Shown here in pieces: positions 47,800 to 61,932 of a DNA stretch of 64,000 nucleotides. Below the pieces are notes generated by a model. It was not told the origin of the DNA, made no database searches, and worked only from the letters and a program-made list of their open reading frames with translations. Origin of the DNA: Solea solea. Its lineage: Eukaryota; Chordata; Actinopteri; Pleuronectiformes; Soleidae. How positions within the stretch are numbered: position 1 is the first letter of the stretch; each line of letters starts with the position of its first letter. The stretch is from the NCBI RefSeq assembly GCF_958295425.1, contig NC_081136.1, positions 29,502,077-29,566,076 on the forward strand, in the 5' to 3' direction. The position numbers were made by a program, and so were the translations under genes.

Positions 47800-50570
47800 T
47801 GTTGACTGAAGTACTGAATATTTAAAAATTAGAAATTAAAAAACACATTCATTAACTGCTTTACATGGAGGATGCTATTGTCGCTTGAGCCACTAAACTC
47901 CCATCGCAAAGATTACTGCCACTGGTGTACACATTATAGATTAATTATAATCGTAGCCCCGCATTGCATGACCTTGTAACAGTCCTCTCTTCTACACAGG
48001 CCCTCTGCTGGGAGTGCATGAAAAATACATGTGAGGAAAAAGGCAGAAAGCTGGAGGGCGTTCCACACCCAAATTGAAAGTCTATCACACCTATGTGTGT
48101 GCATGTGCATGAGAGAGTGAGTTCAGTCAGGACTACGCTGAGAGTGCATGTATGTAGGCTGTCCACATAATCTCATACTTTACGTCCATATTACGCAAAC
48201 CTTTTCCCACCATTTTCTCTCATTCCATACCAACCCTCATCACCTGTCTGCGTGTAGCCGATGCTGGAGGGAAAAAAAGGTTTAATGCACGTTAATTTGC
48301 CCTGCAGCAAATGGTGCATTAACATGTTTAAAGTGTCACTCTTTGTCTCATTACTGGTTTGCATATAGGCACTTACCCGTCCACCTTTGTAGTTTATATG
48401 GTGCATTATAAATGACTATGCCATGGAAAAGCAAGCAACCCGAGGCACACTGCTGCAGCTTTGTGGGTTAAAGTGTGCATCGTGCACTCAGGGTATCTTT
48501 GGTCACATGTCCTCTCTTTTTTTTTCTTCTTTTTTACTACTCAGCCCTGTTGTTGTTTTTTTTACACACAAACTTACAATGGCACATACATTTGATTCAA
48601 AAGCAGACAGAAACAAAGAGCTGGGTTAATTTAACAGCACATTTTTTGCACTGCATATCCGCCGATTTTACTGATCGTAGAGGTGGGGGTTGTGGGTGCA
48701 GGGTGTGGTGGGATGTGGGGGAATGTTCTACTCTTCATATGAATAAATCATAAGCCGGGGAGCAAAGTAAGACAGAAACCCCATGCTTTTCGTCCCAGTG
48801 GACTGGAGCGCGCGTGTGTTTTTTAGAGAGTAGAAACTAGACTGTCTTCTACCTCAGTACATGGTGCAAACTTCAGCTGACGTCATATTTTTCTTTTTTG
48901 TCGTTTGTTAGAAACCTTGACCGGATGGGATGTGGGAAAATGAGAGAATGGGAAAGAGAGAGGTGTGTAGTAATATCAATAAGAGAGGTAAATAACATTA
49001 ACAAGGGTAATAATAGTAATTGTATAGCAGTGAGTGATGAGTAGGATCATGGGGGCACTATGAGTGTAGGAAAAGAGAGGGTGAAGCCAAGTTAGTAACA
49101 TGCATTAATATTCAGACCGAGGAGGGAGAGCAGGAGAGAGGAAGTTGGTACATCATGGGATGGACCAAACAGTGCTTAGGCTGATGGAAGCATGCACTCT
49201 ACCTTCAGGACAAGCCTGAGCCAGCTTAAAATATGAGTTTTCTTAAAGAGTAAAGTTTTAAGGAGGGAATTCATCTGGAAACCGGACATTAGCTCTCACT
49301 GATAACATGCCAGATGGTTTCAGCCACTTGACAAAAGACATCCAATAATATACAACTGCTTATGTATATGTTATCTAAAGAGTATTTTCTTCTGCGGCTT
49401 TGTTTTGTAGATTGTCAGCCTTTCCTGACAGGAAACTGAAGTTTGAGCCAAACTCCATAGAGAAAATCAATGACCGTACATCAGGGCGTGCATGGAGTTG
49501 TTAATCCACTGGTGCCTTCATCATGAAGTTCAAATTTGTCATCTTGTGACTTTGGTGTTTGAAATCGTTTGTTCGGCTATACCCAAGTGGCCCCAATATA
49601 GCAAACGAGGCAGCAGTAGATCAGCTAAAAAAGCATATTTTCCACTATGGACTTTGGCGTGAGAGTAAATTGCATTGGTAAGGAGGAATTCAAGCTCAGG
49701 ACAAATTTAATCTATTTTTGTTATTTTCTGTCAGTGATTTTGCTGCAGCATTTTGGATCAACTGGAGACTTTTTTTTTTTTAACAGACCTATTATTTGAC
49801 ATCCATCCATCCATCCATCCATCTTCTATCACTTTAACCTCCACATGAGGAGAACCCGGAGAAAGCCCAGAAAGGAAACAAATACTTGAAATTGTTTTGC
49901 TGTATCTTTTTGAGACAGAACGTGCCTGCTTTTTTTTTTTTTCTTAGAGTTGTTTATGCAAAAGTCCTTGAAGTATGTTGTTGTACACAGTGAAACAAGT
50001 ACAAGGACAGTGTTCTTAAATTGTCAACCAGAAGCATTTAAAAGTGTATTCCTGCACGTATTTAAATAAAAATATAAAAATATACTGGGGATTCTTTGGT
50101 TTCTGTGAATCCATTTGTCACTCTCAACCCACGGACTGACAACGGACAAGGTAGTGGCAGCTGAAGATGGAAGAAAGAGGGGGTGTGATCACAGGAGGCA
50201 TTTCTGTTCACTGACCACACTGTGACAGGATTATTATGGTGGACTGAGGATAGGTCAATTCAACCAGCATTCTACTCTGATGCTCCTTTACCCCCCATTT
50301 ACTTTCCTTCATCTCTTGATCCCATCCTCCATTTCCAAAATGTCTATTCCCTTTGTCCTTTTTCTCCTTAATGTTTACTCAGGATTTCATCAGCGACGCC
50401 CATATGGTCTCTCCAGGCTGTCAGACACATGATGGAGGGAAGATGGGCATCCACTGGTGAGGATAGCTCAGCATTTCCGCCACTCAACCGCCACTGCCTT
50501 TTCATCTCTGGCCCATGGCCACAAAATAAAGGCAACATCTGTGACATATAAATCAAAAATAGCAGCAGAG
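47800..50570. other. Intergenic or intronic region, no gene supported
   Basis: Unique AT-rich sequence with T-runs (48511-48523, 49769-49781, 49930-49942) and a short dispersed-repeat copy at 49798-49885. If a divergent gene starts near 47.7 kb this would be its first intron; no exon was recognised. Confidence 0.6.
49798..49885 (+). repeat. Fish dispersed repeat, shortened copy
   Basis: (CATC)n then CATCTTCTATCACTTTAACC and TCCACATGAGGAGAACCCGG. It matches the element at 20123-20250 at its left end, then jumps to a GAGAACCCGGAGAAAGCCCA segment, as in internally deleted copies. Confidence 0.55.
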
Positions 50571-50574
50571 GAGA

Positions 50575-50645
50575 AGAAGAGAAGAGAAGAGAAGAGAAGA
50601 GAAGAGAAGAGAAGAGAAGAGAAGAGAAGAGAAGAGAAGAGAGAA
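50575..50645. repeat. (GAGAA)n pentanucleotide repeat
   Basis: About 13 perfect pentamer units, purine only on the plus strand. Frames reading Glu-Lys-Arg repeats or Ser-Leu-Leu-Phe repeats come from it. Confidence 0.97.
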
Positions 50646-53600
50646 CTCCACTGGTCATAAAACATAAACAAGTTGTATCTAATAAAGTAGAATGAATGTG
50701 ACATGGTCAGTGATGCATTTTAAAGCCACAGCAGAGTTTTGGAAATCTCATTTCGGGGGAAAACCCTGGTTTCTCTGGATGTGTCTGTCGTTCTTGTACT
50801 CACAGAGCCCCCGAAGGCCTCCGTCGACTAAGTAACTACAACTGGTTTATTTGTCAGAAAAAGTGAGACTTCACAGGGCTGATTTACTTCGCTTGCTAGT
50901 TGGTGCAAAAAAAAGGACACGGCGACTCTCAGGAGAACACAGAACACTGCCTCACCACCTCCTCCTCCTCCTCTCAGCGCTCCTCAGCTTTGATTTAATT
51001 CACACCAGGAAGTGTAGGTCATATGGAGGGAAACATATGCCTCCCTCAGCTCACACGCAGCATGCAATATCCTCACCTCCAGTAGAAGCAGCCGGGGCTA
51101 AATATAGCCAAGAAAATAGGCTGTGCATTTCACGAAAAACACACCGTCTTGAGACACTGTTCCATACTAAGACGACCCACTACCTCCGATTATGGTTTTT
51201 CATATATGCTGGCCTTAATTGCTTTGTTTTTCTGACACAGCCCACTTCAAGTACTGACACATTTATAGATGTTTAGGAAATGATTAGTCACTGTGTTTGT
51301 TTCATATTGTGTATCATGCAGTTACTTAAGAGCCTGTTCCTGCATGTCAACAAAGACAAAAACATAGGGTTTACACTTAACTAAGAGAGACCATTCTTTG
51401 AGAGAGCAAATTGTGGCGGTGAATATAATATAAGCTATAAAAGTCATCAAGCAAGAGGTGTGTTATTTCCACTCATGAAGCACAAGGTGGGTTTCCATCA
51501 GCCTGTTTTTATGCACATTTTTCTATTTGAGTATAATAAGGGAGCCGGAAGAGTCGCTGTATCGATAAAAGAGATGAAAATAGGAAATAAGTGCAATGGA
51601 AACACTTTTAGAAGTCACATGACAGGATACAGCAGGTGAGAGGAGGTTTGTGTGGACTAATTCCTTGACTTAGTGCAAGAAGCAAACATTACCACAACCA
51701 AACACGACCATACTTCAACCGCTGTCCTTCAGTGGTGACACTGAACTACAATATTTGCTTTTACAGAAGTTGATGGAAACAAAGACAAATGTCTGTCTAT
51801 CCATCTATCTTGGAGCCTCACCACACCTGCTATTAATATCCTTATACATATTTAAAGCTATTGATTTCCACATAACCTTGATGATTTCCGACTGAACAAC
51901 ATAAATACACAATGAAGCAGCAGCAGCTGCAGATTTCGAGCAGCATATAAGCTCAATTTTCATTCCTCATCTCTGCTGGGCCTTCACGTCAAACCTTGTT
52001 TTGGCTGGATTTAAAAATAGACCTCCGACTTCTTTCGTCTCAGCACCAGCACAGACTGCACCATGGATGTTTTTTTTTTTTTTTTTTTCAAAATGTCTGA
52101 CATGCAAAACCACACTCAGAAGCTGTGAAATAAATGATTGGTATACAGGAAAGGATTCCTAACACCTGCAAACGTTGACAGTGGGAATCAAAGGGAGGAA
52201 AACTACAGTATTTCCTCCTCATGCTATCTCTTATCTCGTCTAACTGCTTCTGTGGTGCAGTCAAAATGTTTACTGTCAAAATTCTCATGAGTCACAGCTG
52301 AAAAGAAAGATACTGATATTTTTTTTCTTTTCTTTTTTTTCCAAATATATTCAGTTAAGTTTTTGTTGCTTTGTGCGGAGGCATCTTTGCTTTTTCAGTC
52401 ACACAGTCTTCAAGTTCTCCACTTTCACTACAGTGAGAGTACAGGCCTGGTGTATGCAGGCAAACAGGTATGCATGTTGGTAAATGACAAGCACAAGTAC
52501 ACCAGTCATTCCATGTGGTATGTGGATCATTCTTCAACTACGGTCCATTCTGGTCTGAAAATGTTTAGAAAATCTAACGCATATTATTTTGAGAAACATT
52601 TTGACGTTTCCCTTCTCCATCATGTGTAGAAACATGTTCCGATAGTAGCTGTGATTGTTTAAATAATCACATTTTAATCTAACATTCAGAGGAAAGCATC
52701 AATTTCATCACAACGCGTGATACATTCAGTGAAGTAGGAATTTACATGTATTTAAAACACATTTTAATTCAATGTTAAGAGGGGGTGTTTATCCAAATCA
52801 GGCCCAGGGACAAAATAAATATAGCAACAAACATACATTAAAGGCATACATTGACGATGCTGAAATCGCACACATGTGAGATCCCAAATCCCTGGAATCT
52901 CCTCCCTGAAATCATTTGATAAAACACCAAAGTGTGTGACCTTGCGTCTTGACTGGATCTTCCAGTCTATGCTTTGTCAGGATTAAAACGCTGAAAACCG
53001 GTCACAAAGTCTGTTGTGTCTGTGGTCTCCCAGCCAGATTTGAAAATCCTCTCGTGTGGGGCGGGCATGCAACTCAGTAAAATGTTCCACGTTTTTTGTA
53101 GAAGTTTGTAAATGTTTTGAAAACTTTCAAACAGAGCTGGTTTGCCGACAGTTGCACCATCTGTCTGATAGTGTGCAGGAACAAAGGAGACTTTGTAGCT
53201 TGTATAGGTATTGTCAACTGCATTTCTTCCATATGTAGATGTATGACAGTTGCTACAATGATTATTATTTCAAATGATAGAAGAATACAACAACCACATT
53301 GCTCCAGGTAGGTGAATAGTTCTTGGTTCGTGGAAAACAGCAGGACACAGATTTGGCATTTATGAGTGTTTTTTTTGTGACTAACATGCGCCCTCCTTTG
53401 CTCCCACATTCCCTGTGCTGTTGCACACTGTGGGTGCAACGTTTCAGTATCCAGCCACCTGGACCATGACGCCCACCAGCTAAAACATAATTGTGCCTTC
53501 CAGTGTAGATTCTCTCTCCCTCTCCCTCTCTCACAAGCACATGCACACACACACACACACACACACACGTATATGCCGGACAGATGGCTGTCATAAATGG

Positions 53601-54400
53601 CTGTATCTGTTAGCAAGTTGAAAGCAATCCCTGGCAAAGTGTCCCCTCCCCACACCTACTCAGTGACCCACATACATATTTCATCTCACAGGAGAGCACA
53701 CACATGCATGGTGTGTGTGTATATATATGTACATATAGTATATTTGAAAATTGAACAAACAGGCAATGGAAAATAACAATAAAGATCAAGGTTCACCACT
53801 GTAAGTATTCACTACTTTTGAAAAAAGCGAGAGAAACTTTTTCTAAGCCAGCTGCACAGGTGCCACATTTGAAGCTTATAAAGATGGGGATTTTCTGCTG
53901 GTGCTCTGAGAGTCTCCTCTCCTGCTCACAGCCCGGCTGAAGTGCGCAGTGCACAGACATGTAATCATTTCAATGCTAAATCATCCGTCTTAGTCATATC
54001 TGTAAAAACACCAACTAGCAGGAGCCTGACCAGCGCTAAGTGCTGTTTGCTCTTTTCTGGTTGGCGCTCTGCTGTTCTGTCACCCTTTCAGTCTGTGGGT
54101 GTTGGTGTGAGGAGCAGTCTGTGCCGCACCTACATCATCCAGTCCTCATGAAGAGGTGTTGTGAAACTTGCGGGTGAGCTAGTAATTTTGTGCTTTTCTG
54201 ATGCATTCAGCCCTCAGAGCATACAAATGTCACGAAGGGTGTGATTAGCATTGTGGCAGCGTGTTTACATGCTCTCATAACTTAAAATCACGCTGACACA
54301 TATACTGTAGAGGTATACACCTCTGATCATTTAATGGAATGGTATAACATAACATAGTATAATTGCTGATGCTTAGTTGAAGGTCAGTCAGCAGTTAACC
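50646..54400. other. No gene supported
   Basis: Mostly unique sequence, with T runs at 52070-52089 and 52320-52340 and a CA repeat at 53544-53568. The 141-codon frame at 50851-51276 and the 193-codon minus frame at 53074-53655 show no recognisable domain. Confidence 0.6.
53544..53568. repeat. (CA)n microsatellite
   Basis: About 12 CA units. Confidence 0.95.
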
Positions 54401-54430
54401 CTCGGGCTTCAGTTTATACTACCCTCTTAA

Positions 54431-54762
54431 GTCATTAAGGACAAAAATGGCCACTTCCACAAAACTGCTATAAAAACTTTACAGATTCATATTTTTCTGC
54501 ATGCATTTCTTAAACAACTTCAGCCCTGCTCAAAACTACCCAACATTCAATCGTTTTGAGGATTTTAACCCTTTAAATGCCAGTTTGATTATATAAATCT
54601 CCTAGCCCCCAATTCATTGTTTGGTGTTTTTGAGAATTATTTAATATTTTGATCAGGACTGAAGTTGATCAAAAGATTTAACACAAAAAAGCTGAAAAAA
54701 TATTTATCTGTACTATTGTTATAACAGTTTCTTGGAAGTGGCCTTTTTTTTCCTCTAATGAC
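54431..54762. mobile_element. Palindromic (foldback) MITE-like element
   Basis: Two arms are inverted copies of each other. GTCATTAAGGACAAAAATGG at 54431 pairs with the reverse complement of 54743-54762. GGCCACTTCCA occurs in both arms. CAACTTCAGCCCTGCTCAAA at 54515 pairs with the reverse complement of 54648-54667 (two differences). Arms are about 105-115 bases with small indels, around a loop of about 110 bases. Outer ends are undefined; TTAACCCTCGGG at 54397 may belong to it. Confidence 0.7.
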
Positions 54763-55172
54763 TAAAAGAAAATCCATTTTCAGTGTCCAAAATTAGTATT
54801 ATTAGTATTAGTAGCTTAGTATTTTTCATTCTTGGCAAACATCACCCATCAACTTTCATTATTTTTTCTTCATTTCACTGTTGGACTGTCACAAACTGAC
54901 CAATCATGATTTCATTCCACTGAAATTTGGCACAGAATAACCAAAGGTCAGTGCACCAGCTAATCAAATTTGATGTAAATCTGGGATTCCTGTCAAAATA
55001 AAATTATCTCCCTCATTATTGCTACAATGAGCTCATGCGGAGGTCGAGGGCGGGGCGGTGCATGTATGATTAACACATTTACACTGCCATGAAACCTTCT
55101 GGTAAGCGTTGGAATACATTTTTCCTTTTTTTTAAAGACTCCATACAAATATGGGCTATTGTTAAGTGTGCA

Positions 55173-55174
<2 letters not shown>

Positions 55175-55203
<29 letters not shown>
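55175..55203. repeat. (GT)n microsatellite
   Basis: About 14 GT units. Confidence 0.95.
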
Positions 55204-55206
<3 letters not shown>

Positions 55207-58200
55207 CTATTGTGAGGCTTGAGAACTACACTAGTACACAGTGGCTTTGACTTGTCAGCAAAACCAGAAACAGGAAAGACTGATCTGGACAGATAAGTCA
55301 ACAATATTGCAAATCACAGAAGGATATGAAACAGCCTAGATATACGACCCTGGTGAGCTCTATCAGACATACTGTCTCACATGCGGTAAACAAAACGACA
55401 TCCTTTACAGGCCTTTGTACTGCACAGTCACAAACAATACACCACAAAAGCGTGAAAAGAAAACATGATTAAAATATTCCACACGCAAATGCTTTAGGAC
55501 ACATGAAATAAGATTTTAATGATTAGGAAAAGAAATGTGTGTTGACCAAAATTAATATTGTGCAAATTCTACAACTAAATCAATATGAGCATTGATTAAT
55601 GTGAAATAAAAAAAAATAAAAAATAAACTAATGCTGGTCAGAGGACGTCAGCTGAGGACGCATTGAAGATGTTAGTGTTCCAACGTACACTTAGCGTGAT
55701 CTGCACGTGATCAAATCACTGAGAGCAAACATTATTACTAGGTCTGGACAAGCTCATATGATGATGAGATACTGCATATTTGCTTTAGCATCACTCTCTC
55801 TTTGTCTGTATGTTCTCCAATTGAAAAAAAACCCACACATTTTAATTTAACTTAAAATGCAAATGCAGAATTCTGTCAATATGTTTCTGTTAAAGCCTCA
55901 TTTAGACACTGCAGTCAGCACTAACGAATACCAGATAATTGCTGCTGACAAAATTTGCACATGGATGCACTTCTAAGTGTTTTACACATAAGAGAAAAGG
56001 GGGCAGACTATGAATGTGACACAGTGAAAAACACTGGTAAATAAATCCTGTGTGAGAGTGTGTGTGTGTGTGCTGTAGCTGCTTTCAGGCAAAGATGAAA
56101 GCTGGTGGAGGGCAGGTCTGTGTCTCATGGCTCAGTAGGAGACACACCAGGCTTTACTCTGATAAATCTTTGACAGTGAGGTGAGTGAACTGGTGTGAAT
56201 TGCTGCTCCATTTGCCGAGGACTCACTGCAGTGCAATACAGAGATATCCACACAGATCCAAGTGCTGCACACACACATAAACATGGTGAGTTGATAGGAA
56301 AAGCTGGGGGGAAAAAAGAGACTTGCAAACATGATTATGTTGACAGACATGCAGTTAGAGGCGAGTATGGACAGACTTGTAGGAACTGAGAGACAGATCC
56401 ATTTTGCCTCCCACATCAAAAAGCCTTCTCTTCCAAATGTCAGGACAGCTGGATTTCAGACCTGTCTGTACTTCTGTGTCAGGCTCATCTGCCCTCCTGT
56501 CCTCAACACCCTGATTGTAAGCCACATGAACTGCAGCCCTTTTATATCTGAGATGCAGCTGTAGTTACACAGAGGAAAGATGACTATTCGTCATTTGATG
56601 TATTGATGCATGAGATGGAAGATGAGTGGAAGACACACAGGCTCAGAGGACGCCAAATGTAAGACCTTTTAAAGACAATTTTCAGGTCACTTTACAAATT
56701 AATCAGCGGGTTCTCAGGACATGGTTTGTGGGTAAAAAAGAGTGAAGGGGATTTCTAAGCGAGAAGATAAAGACACAAGCAAAAGGTCAAAGCGAGCAGA
56801 CTGAGACACTGAATCGACCTTCACATCTGTGCTCAGTCACAACTTAAATGCCCGTAATAAGAGCAATATTATTTTTTTCACCCCTTAATTTCTGCTTTTA
56901 ATGCTCTCGGTTTATCTTTTTAATACTCTTGATTCCTGTCCCGGTGCTTCTTTATTATATTCTGTGTGTGGTCTCACGATGAAGACAGCTTCTTTATGAC
57001 ATGAAATGCAAAACACTAATCACACATTTTTAAGACTAATGAATATTTATACAGATTTATTGCAATTTTTTAAGGATAAATATGGCAAATACAACCCCCG
57101 CCAGGTTTTATATGATTAGTGGAAATCATTCCTCTGTTTTTACATTCCACTAATCCTCCAAAGGGTAAGTAAAAAGGTTGTGACCAACATGTCTGACCAC
57201 AGTGCTGTTAGATGTGGAGGGCTTAAATGTATCTCCAAGCTTGGGTGTTGTTTATGTATGAAAATACAGCCGAGTTCTGCCCCCTGAGTGAAGTTCAATC
57301 TCACATTTGATCAAACTGACAAGACTTCACCTGTACAGATGGGGATGACATTCAAACTCATAATCTAGGGGGACTATAATTTAAGCTCTGTGGTTTTTTT
57401 TTTTTCCTTGCTGTCACCGCCTTTATAAGGTCATTCACCCAAACATATTTGCTGGTCTTTGTTACTCTATCTTCCTCCCTCATCTTTGGCCTGTCAGAGA
57501 GAGTTGAATCCCAGAGGAGATTCTTTTCTCCTCTAACTGTCACAGACGATGGCACAACCTTCAGAAGCCACGTTCGTTCAGTTTCGCACATCTTCCTGCT
57601 CCTCATTTCTGAATAGCAACCTGCCATGATTGCAGCAAATCTTCACCCAATGCTCAGCCGACTCTGTTGTTAGTCAAACGTGACACGTAGCTCTTTAAAA
57701 GGAAAGCCAAATCAATAAAAATGATTACAGCACAAAGTGGTGTCTGCAAATGGTACAATGTGCCTTAATATGACTAGTATTTATCTATCAGCAGCAAGAA
57801 AGCAGTATTTAACATATTTCTTCTTCACTTTTGAAATTGCATACTGAACAATGTGTTAGAGGAATTGCTCAACATTGTAAGAAATGCGCTCTTTTGCTTT
57901 CAAGAAGTTGGTGAGAATATTGATGTCACCGCTCGTATTTTGTCTCAATGCACCAATAAGGCTTCACCTCTCAAATCTCAATTTATGTCCATAAATCATA
58001 TGGACATAAGCACAAGACGATGAGCCAAGTGGCTCATTTAACACACTGTCAAGATCATGGAAGACTCAATTCCTAAGACATACGATATTTTCACTCATCA
58101 TGGTTTGACCACTTATGCTAAAAGAACAAAACAAAACAATTTATTTCATAGATTAAGTGGTTTATATAGTCACTTGGAATTTTTGATTTCTTCTACAGCC

Positions 58201-60239
58201 TTGTACACTTCTTGAAAATGAAAATATGAAAGACCAGGCTAGTATTTCCAAAACAACATCGTGAGCCGAATCTCAACCAGTTCAGCTGTATTTCAGTTCA
58301 GTGACTGTTAGACGGAGTCTGCGCGTCGGTCAGGAACTCATCCTTTTTTAATAAACTAAAGTCTTATGATTCAATACACCAAAAACAACTGCTTTCTTTG
58401 CCCGACACTAGTTTGTGTGTGTGTGTTGCATATAAAACGACGTCACAGATGTTTCAACAGCTTATCTGCTGCTGCGGTTGTTTACGTCATATTTTCCACA
58501 CTTGGTAATTCTATCGATGTATCACAAACTATAATAGACAAAAAAAAAACAACAAGGGCTGTAGCAGTCTGTGAGCACATCTTGCATCATGCTGTGCAGA
58601 GTTATATTTACCTGAGGTCAGTCATCACAAACTGGCAGCAAGGCTTTGAGGCGTCACGTTCTGTGATTCACCTTCACGCTGGAGCTGTATGATTTGACCT
58701 CATATGAAGGCAGCATCTGACATCAAGACCCATATCCCATGTCCTCTAGCCTCGGGCCACAACGCGGTGCTTTTGAAGATTCGCATTCACATGCCTGTTA
58801 GCAGCTCACATGCACATACCAAAGCACATACTAAAATACAACGCGCTGTATGCATCTTTGATGTCTGCATACATTACCAGGGTGGGTTTGTGGTAAAAGC
58901 ACCTGAGATGAAAAAAAAATGGAAAATGATTAATTCTATCGTAATTCCCTAGAGGGATTGCAGGCTTGTTTTATACATGAGACAGGTTGGGGGTTGATTG
59001 GAGTCATGGCTGTCGTATTTTTATTTATTTATTTATTTTTTTAAACATGAAAACTCTTAGGTATACACCACTTTGATACAATACTGTAGCGTCAACATGC
59101 AAGAGCTCTTTCTCTGTATATTTCCAAAGCAGGACAGGCAAAGACATGTAGGGGAAAATGCAACTTCTTCAGCAGGAATTGACACTTCCTCTGACCCTGG
59201 GTTCGAGGCAAAATAGTTGCCACAGTTGCGATTAAAGCAGCAGATAAAGGCACACACAGATTGCACATGAAGACATCAACACAGACAAGAAAAAGAAAAA
59301 AAATCACATCGTACACATTACATATTTTTTTGCAGGGAGGCCATGTTGCCTCTTTAGCATATAGCTAACAGACAGCCAACACAATACCCAGGTGAGAATA
59401 GGCAGAGCTTCCTCAGTCAGCCGTTTACACCGCTCACCAGAAAACAAGAGCTTCTCTGTTATTCAGCCTGAGCACATTATGCATAAGAGCCTCCAGACCA
59501 AACCAGCAACAAGGGCCATCTGCGCTTTGGAGGATTGTCTTTGTTTTCTGATGCGGTGCAGACTTAAAACTGCAGAACAATAAACAAATGCAATAAAGTG
59601 GTATTTTCTTACGGAGCAGTTGAGTCAATAAAAATGTTGATTTGCACGGTGATATGGAAAATAAAGAAGTAGTGTTTTATGAAAATAGCTGTGGAAAGGG
59701 AAGATTAGGGAAAGAGGTGTGTTAAGAATGTTTTTTTTTTTTACATATCATATTTCATACTGTACATGTATATGACTGTAATTACAGCAGTGAAGCTTGT
59801 TTTAAGTATGTGAATGTATATATAGAGAAATAATGCTTATCTGTGTGTGCGTGCGTGCATGCATACGCACAACTGAAAGCAATATTGGTTTTGAGAGTCT
59901 GGGACCAACTGCCCATGGCCTGCCCATGGCCTTATTGAGAGAGAACGAGAGAGAGATGAAGCACGCACACACACACACACGCACACACATGTAGACACAC
60001 ACACACATGAAGACGCACACAGAAGCAGAGAGCAAGAAAATAATGAGACAGGGAGCAACAAGGTGTAATGCAGCACCTATAATAATGTAGAATAATCATA
60101 GGCTGTTTAGGTCCATCGGGTGCTTTGTAATATCATAACAGTTCAAATTATCCTCTTCAGTTCACATTTGTAATTTGTTCATTTGCAGCATTACTGCCCC
60201 TGCAGTCCATTAAGACGTTTTCGTGACGTTGCACTACTG

Positions 60240-60510
60240 AATGTGATTTGAACTGGCCGGGGACTCGGGCTAACGAGTTAGAAAGTGATTCATTAATTAG
60301 AAGAGAGGAAACTTTTTTGAAAATGGAATTTAACATCTTATTCTCTTATCGCCCCGATTCCGCCATTGTCTGCCCTCTTTGTTTCTGCCTCTCTCAATTA
60401 CTGAGTGCCCACTGGCCCAGCAGACAAGCAGCTCCACTAAGCACGCAGTGGTAATGATTCACAGTCAATCTGTGCACTGGACTGCCACAAAATCTCATTT
60501 AAATACTGCC
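60240..60510. promoter_or_regulatory. Candidate conserved non-coding element
   Basis: Complex sequence with homeodomain-type sites (GATTCATTAATTAG, GGTAATGATTCACAG) and no repeats. The plus frame over it lacks similarity. Inference from texture only. Confidence 0.25.
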
Positions 60511-61184
60511 CACAGCCATTACAATAGTCCTCTGTCTCTATCATTATCCCTATGTGTCTCCTGCTCGGCTCACTTGACCTCCCAGTACCTCATGTCCTGT
60601 CTGTTTATGTTAGATTTTTGTTCAATCACTCATTTTCACTACATCTCACCATCCAATAAAAAAAAAAACAACCTTATTTGTTTTCTCTTATTATTTATCT
60701 GGGTAACCCAGGTAAATCATGAAGGACAATCAAACCCAGGCTGGGTTTGTTTGTGTCCCATGGCAGTTACTGTATGAGGTCAGACAGGGAGAGCAGCATG
60801 CGGCTGTGTCACCATGAGGGACATTTATATGCCATCAGGATGCCTGGATGCACTTACAGACTGAGTGCTGAATGTGTATGGACTGACATGCATTGATGCA
60901 ATTATAGTCCAATTTGTTTTGTATGCTTTTCACTCCTCCTGTGTAATCATAATTACAATACAGCATCATATAAAATATTCCGATTTCACCCAACCAATTT
61001 CAGTGTATACTAGGTCTAAATTCAGTACATGGTAAGACCAAGAACAAGTTGTGAAAATGAATTTGCATCTTTTGTTTGATTTCAAAGTCAAAACAGGGTT
61101 TTTAATTTTTGACTAAAGGCTTTTCATTTTCATTCCACCCTGTGTCGTGTTTTATTGTTGTATTTGCTTTTTTAATTTTATGTT

Positions 61185-61265
61185 CCTTTAATCGTGAACA
61201 CTTTGCGCTGCAATCCTTGTACGAAGGTGCTATACAAATAAAGTTTATTATCATTATTATTATTA
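61185..61265 (+). repeat. LINE 3'-end-like fragment
   Basis: GAACACTTTGCGCTGCAATC then GGTGCTATACAAATAAAGTT and (ATT)n. The GTGCTATACAAATAAAGT tail is the widespread 3' end of L2-like and related non-LTR elements in fishes. Confidence 0.6.
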
Positions 61266-61291
61266 GTTGCCAAACAAAGAATACACCAGTT

Positions 61292-61321
61292 CAGTGAGTG
61301 AGTGAGTGAGTAAGTGAGTGA
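61292..61321. repeat. (GTGA)n microsatellite
   Basis: About seven GTGA units with one change (GTAA). Confidence 0.9.
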
Positions 61322-61932
61322 TGCAACCTGGGAGTCTTAATAATCTCCAGCTGATACCCATCATAATTTCTCTCCACTTCTCTGCTGTTTTCTTTCTCTC
61401 CACAGATTTCCCCACTCTCTCCATCAGTAAACCCCCCACTATCCTCTCTGCCCCAGCCTTATATCCTAATCCTTCACACAGCTGCAGGCAAATCTCGCAC
61501 GGAGCACCCATGGGCTGGGTTTATCCCGGGCTCCACAGGCACACAGGCATGAATCCCCCCACCGAGCTTCACTGCAGGGTTCACCGGAGGTTCTCATCGC
61601 TCCCTCTCATGCCACCCTGCAGTGCATGGCTGGTGCTGACCTACAGAGGAGAAAACACCATCACGCATGGGTGTTTATAGATTATGTGTCTATTTTATAA
61701 CCATTTGTGGAGTTTTTATATAGTAAGAAAGACACTGAGATGCTGATGTTTACTTGTCCCTAGTGGCAAATTGAGAGTTATTCTGTTCAGTTTTGTTTTC
61801 CAAGGTATTATAAAGAGAAGTAGTCGTGGGGGAAGTATTATTTAATTCTGGCTATTTTTCTACAAGCTCATCCCTGCGGTTATGTAAGGCGTCATAAGTA
61901 GCACCACAATTCTGCCTCTTTGTAGCTGAAGG

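Larger units (their letters stand above)
54770..61180. other. No gene supported
   Basis: Unique AT-rich sequence with a GT repeat (55175-55203), many CA tracts (for example 59968-60006) and a candidate non-coding element at 60240-60510. No exon with recognisable similarity on either strand. Confidence 0.6.

Noticed and set aside
50851..51276. 141-codon plus-strand frame
   Set aside because: No conserved domain, low-complexity Leu run; looks like chance.
53074..53655. 193-codon minus-strand frame
   Set aside because: Runs through a CA microsatellite (Cys-Val repeats); no family resemblance.
61318..61680. 120-codon plus-strand frame in a GC-richer block
   Set aside because: No recognisable similarity and no clear exon signals on both sides; kept only as context for the X-box finding.
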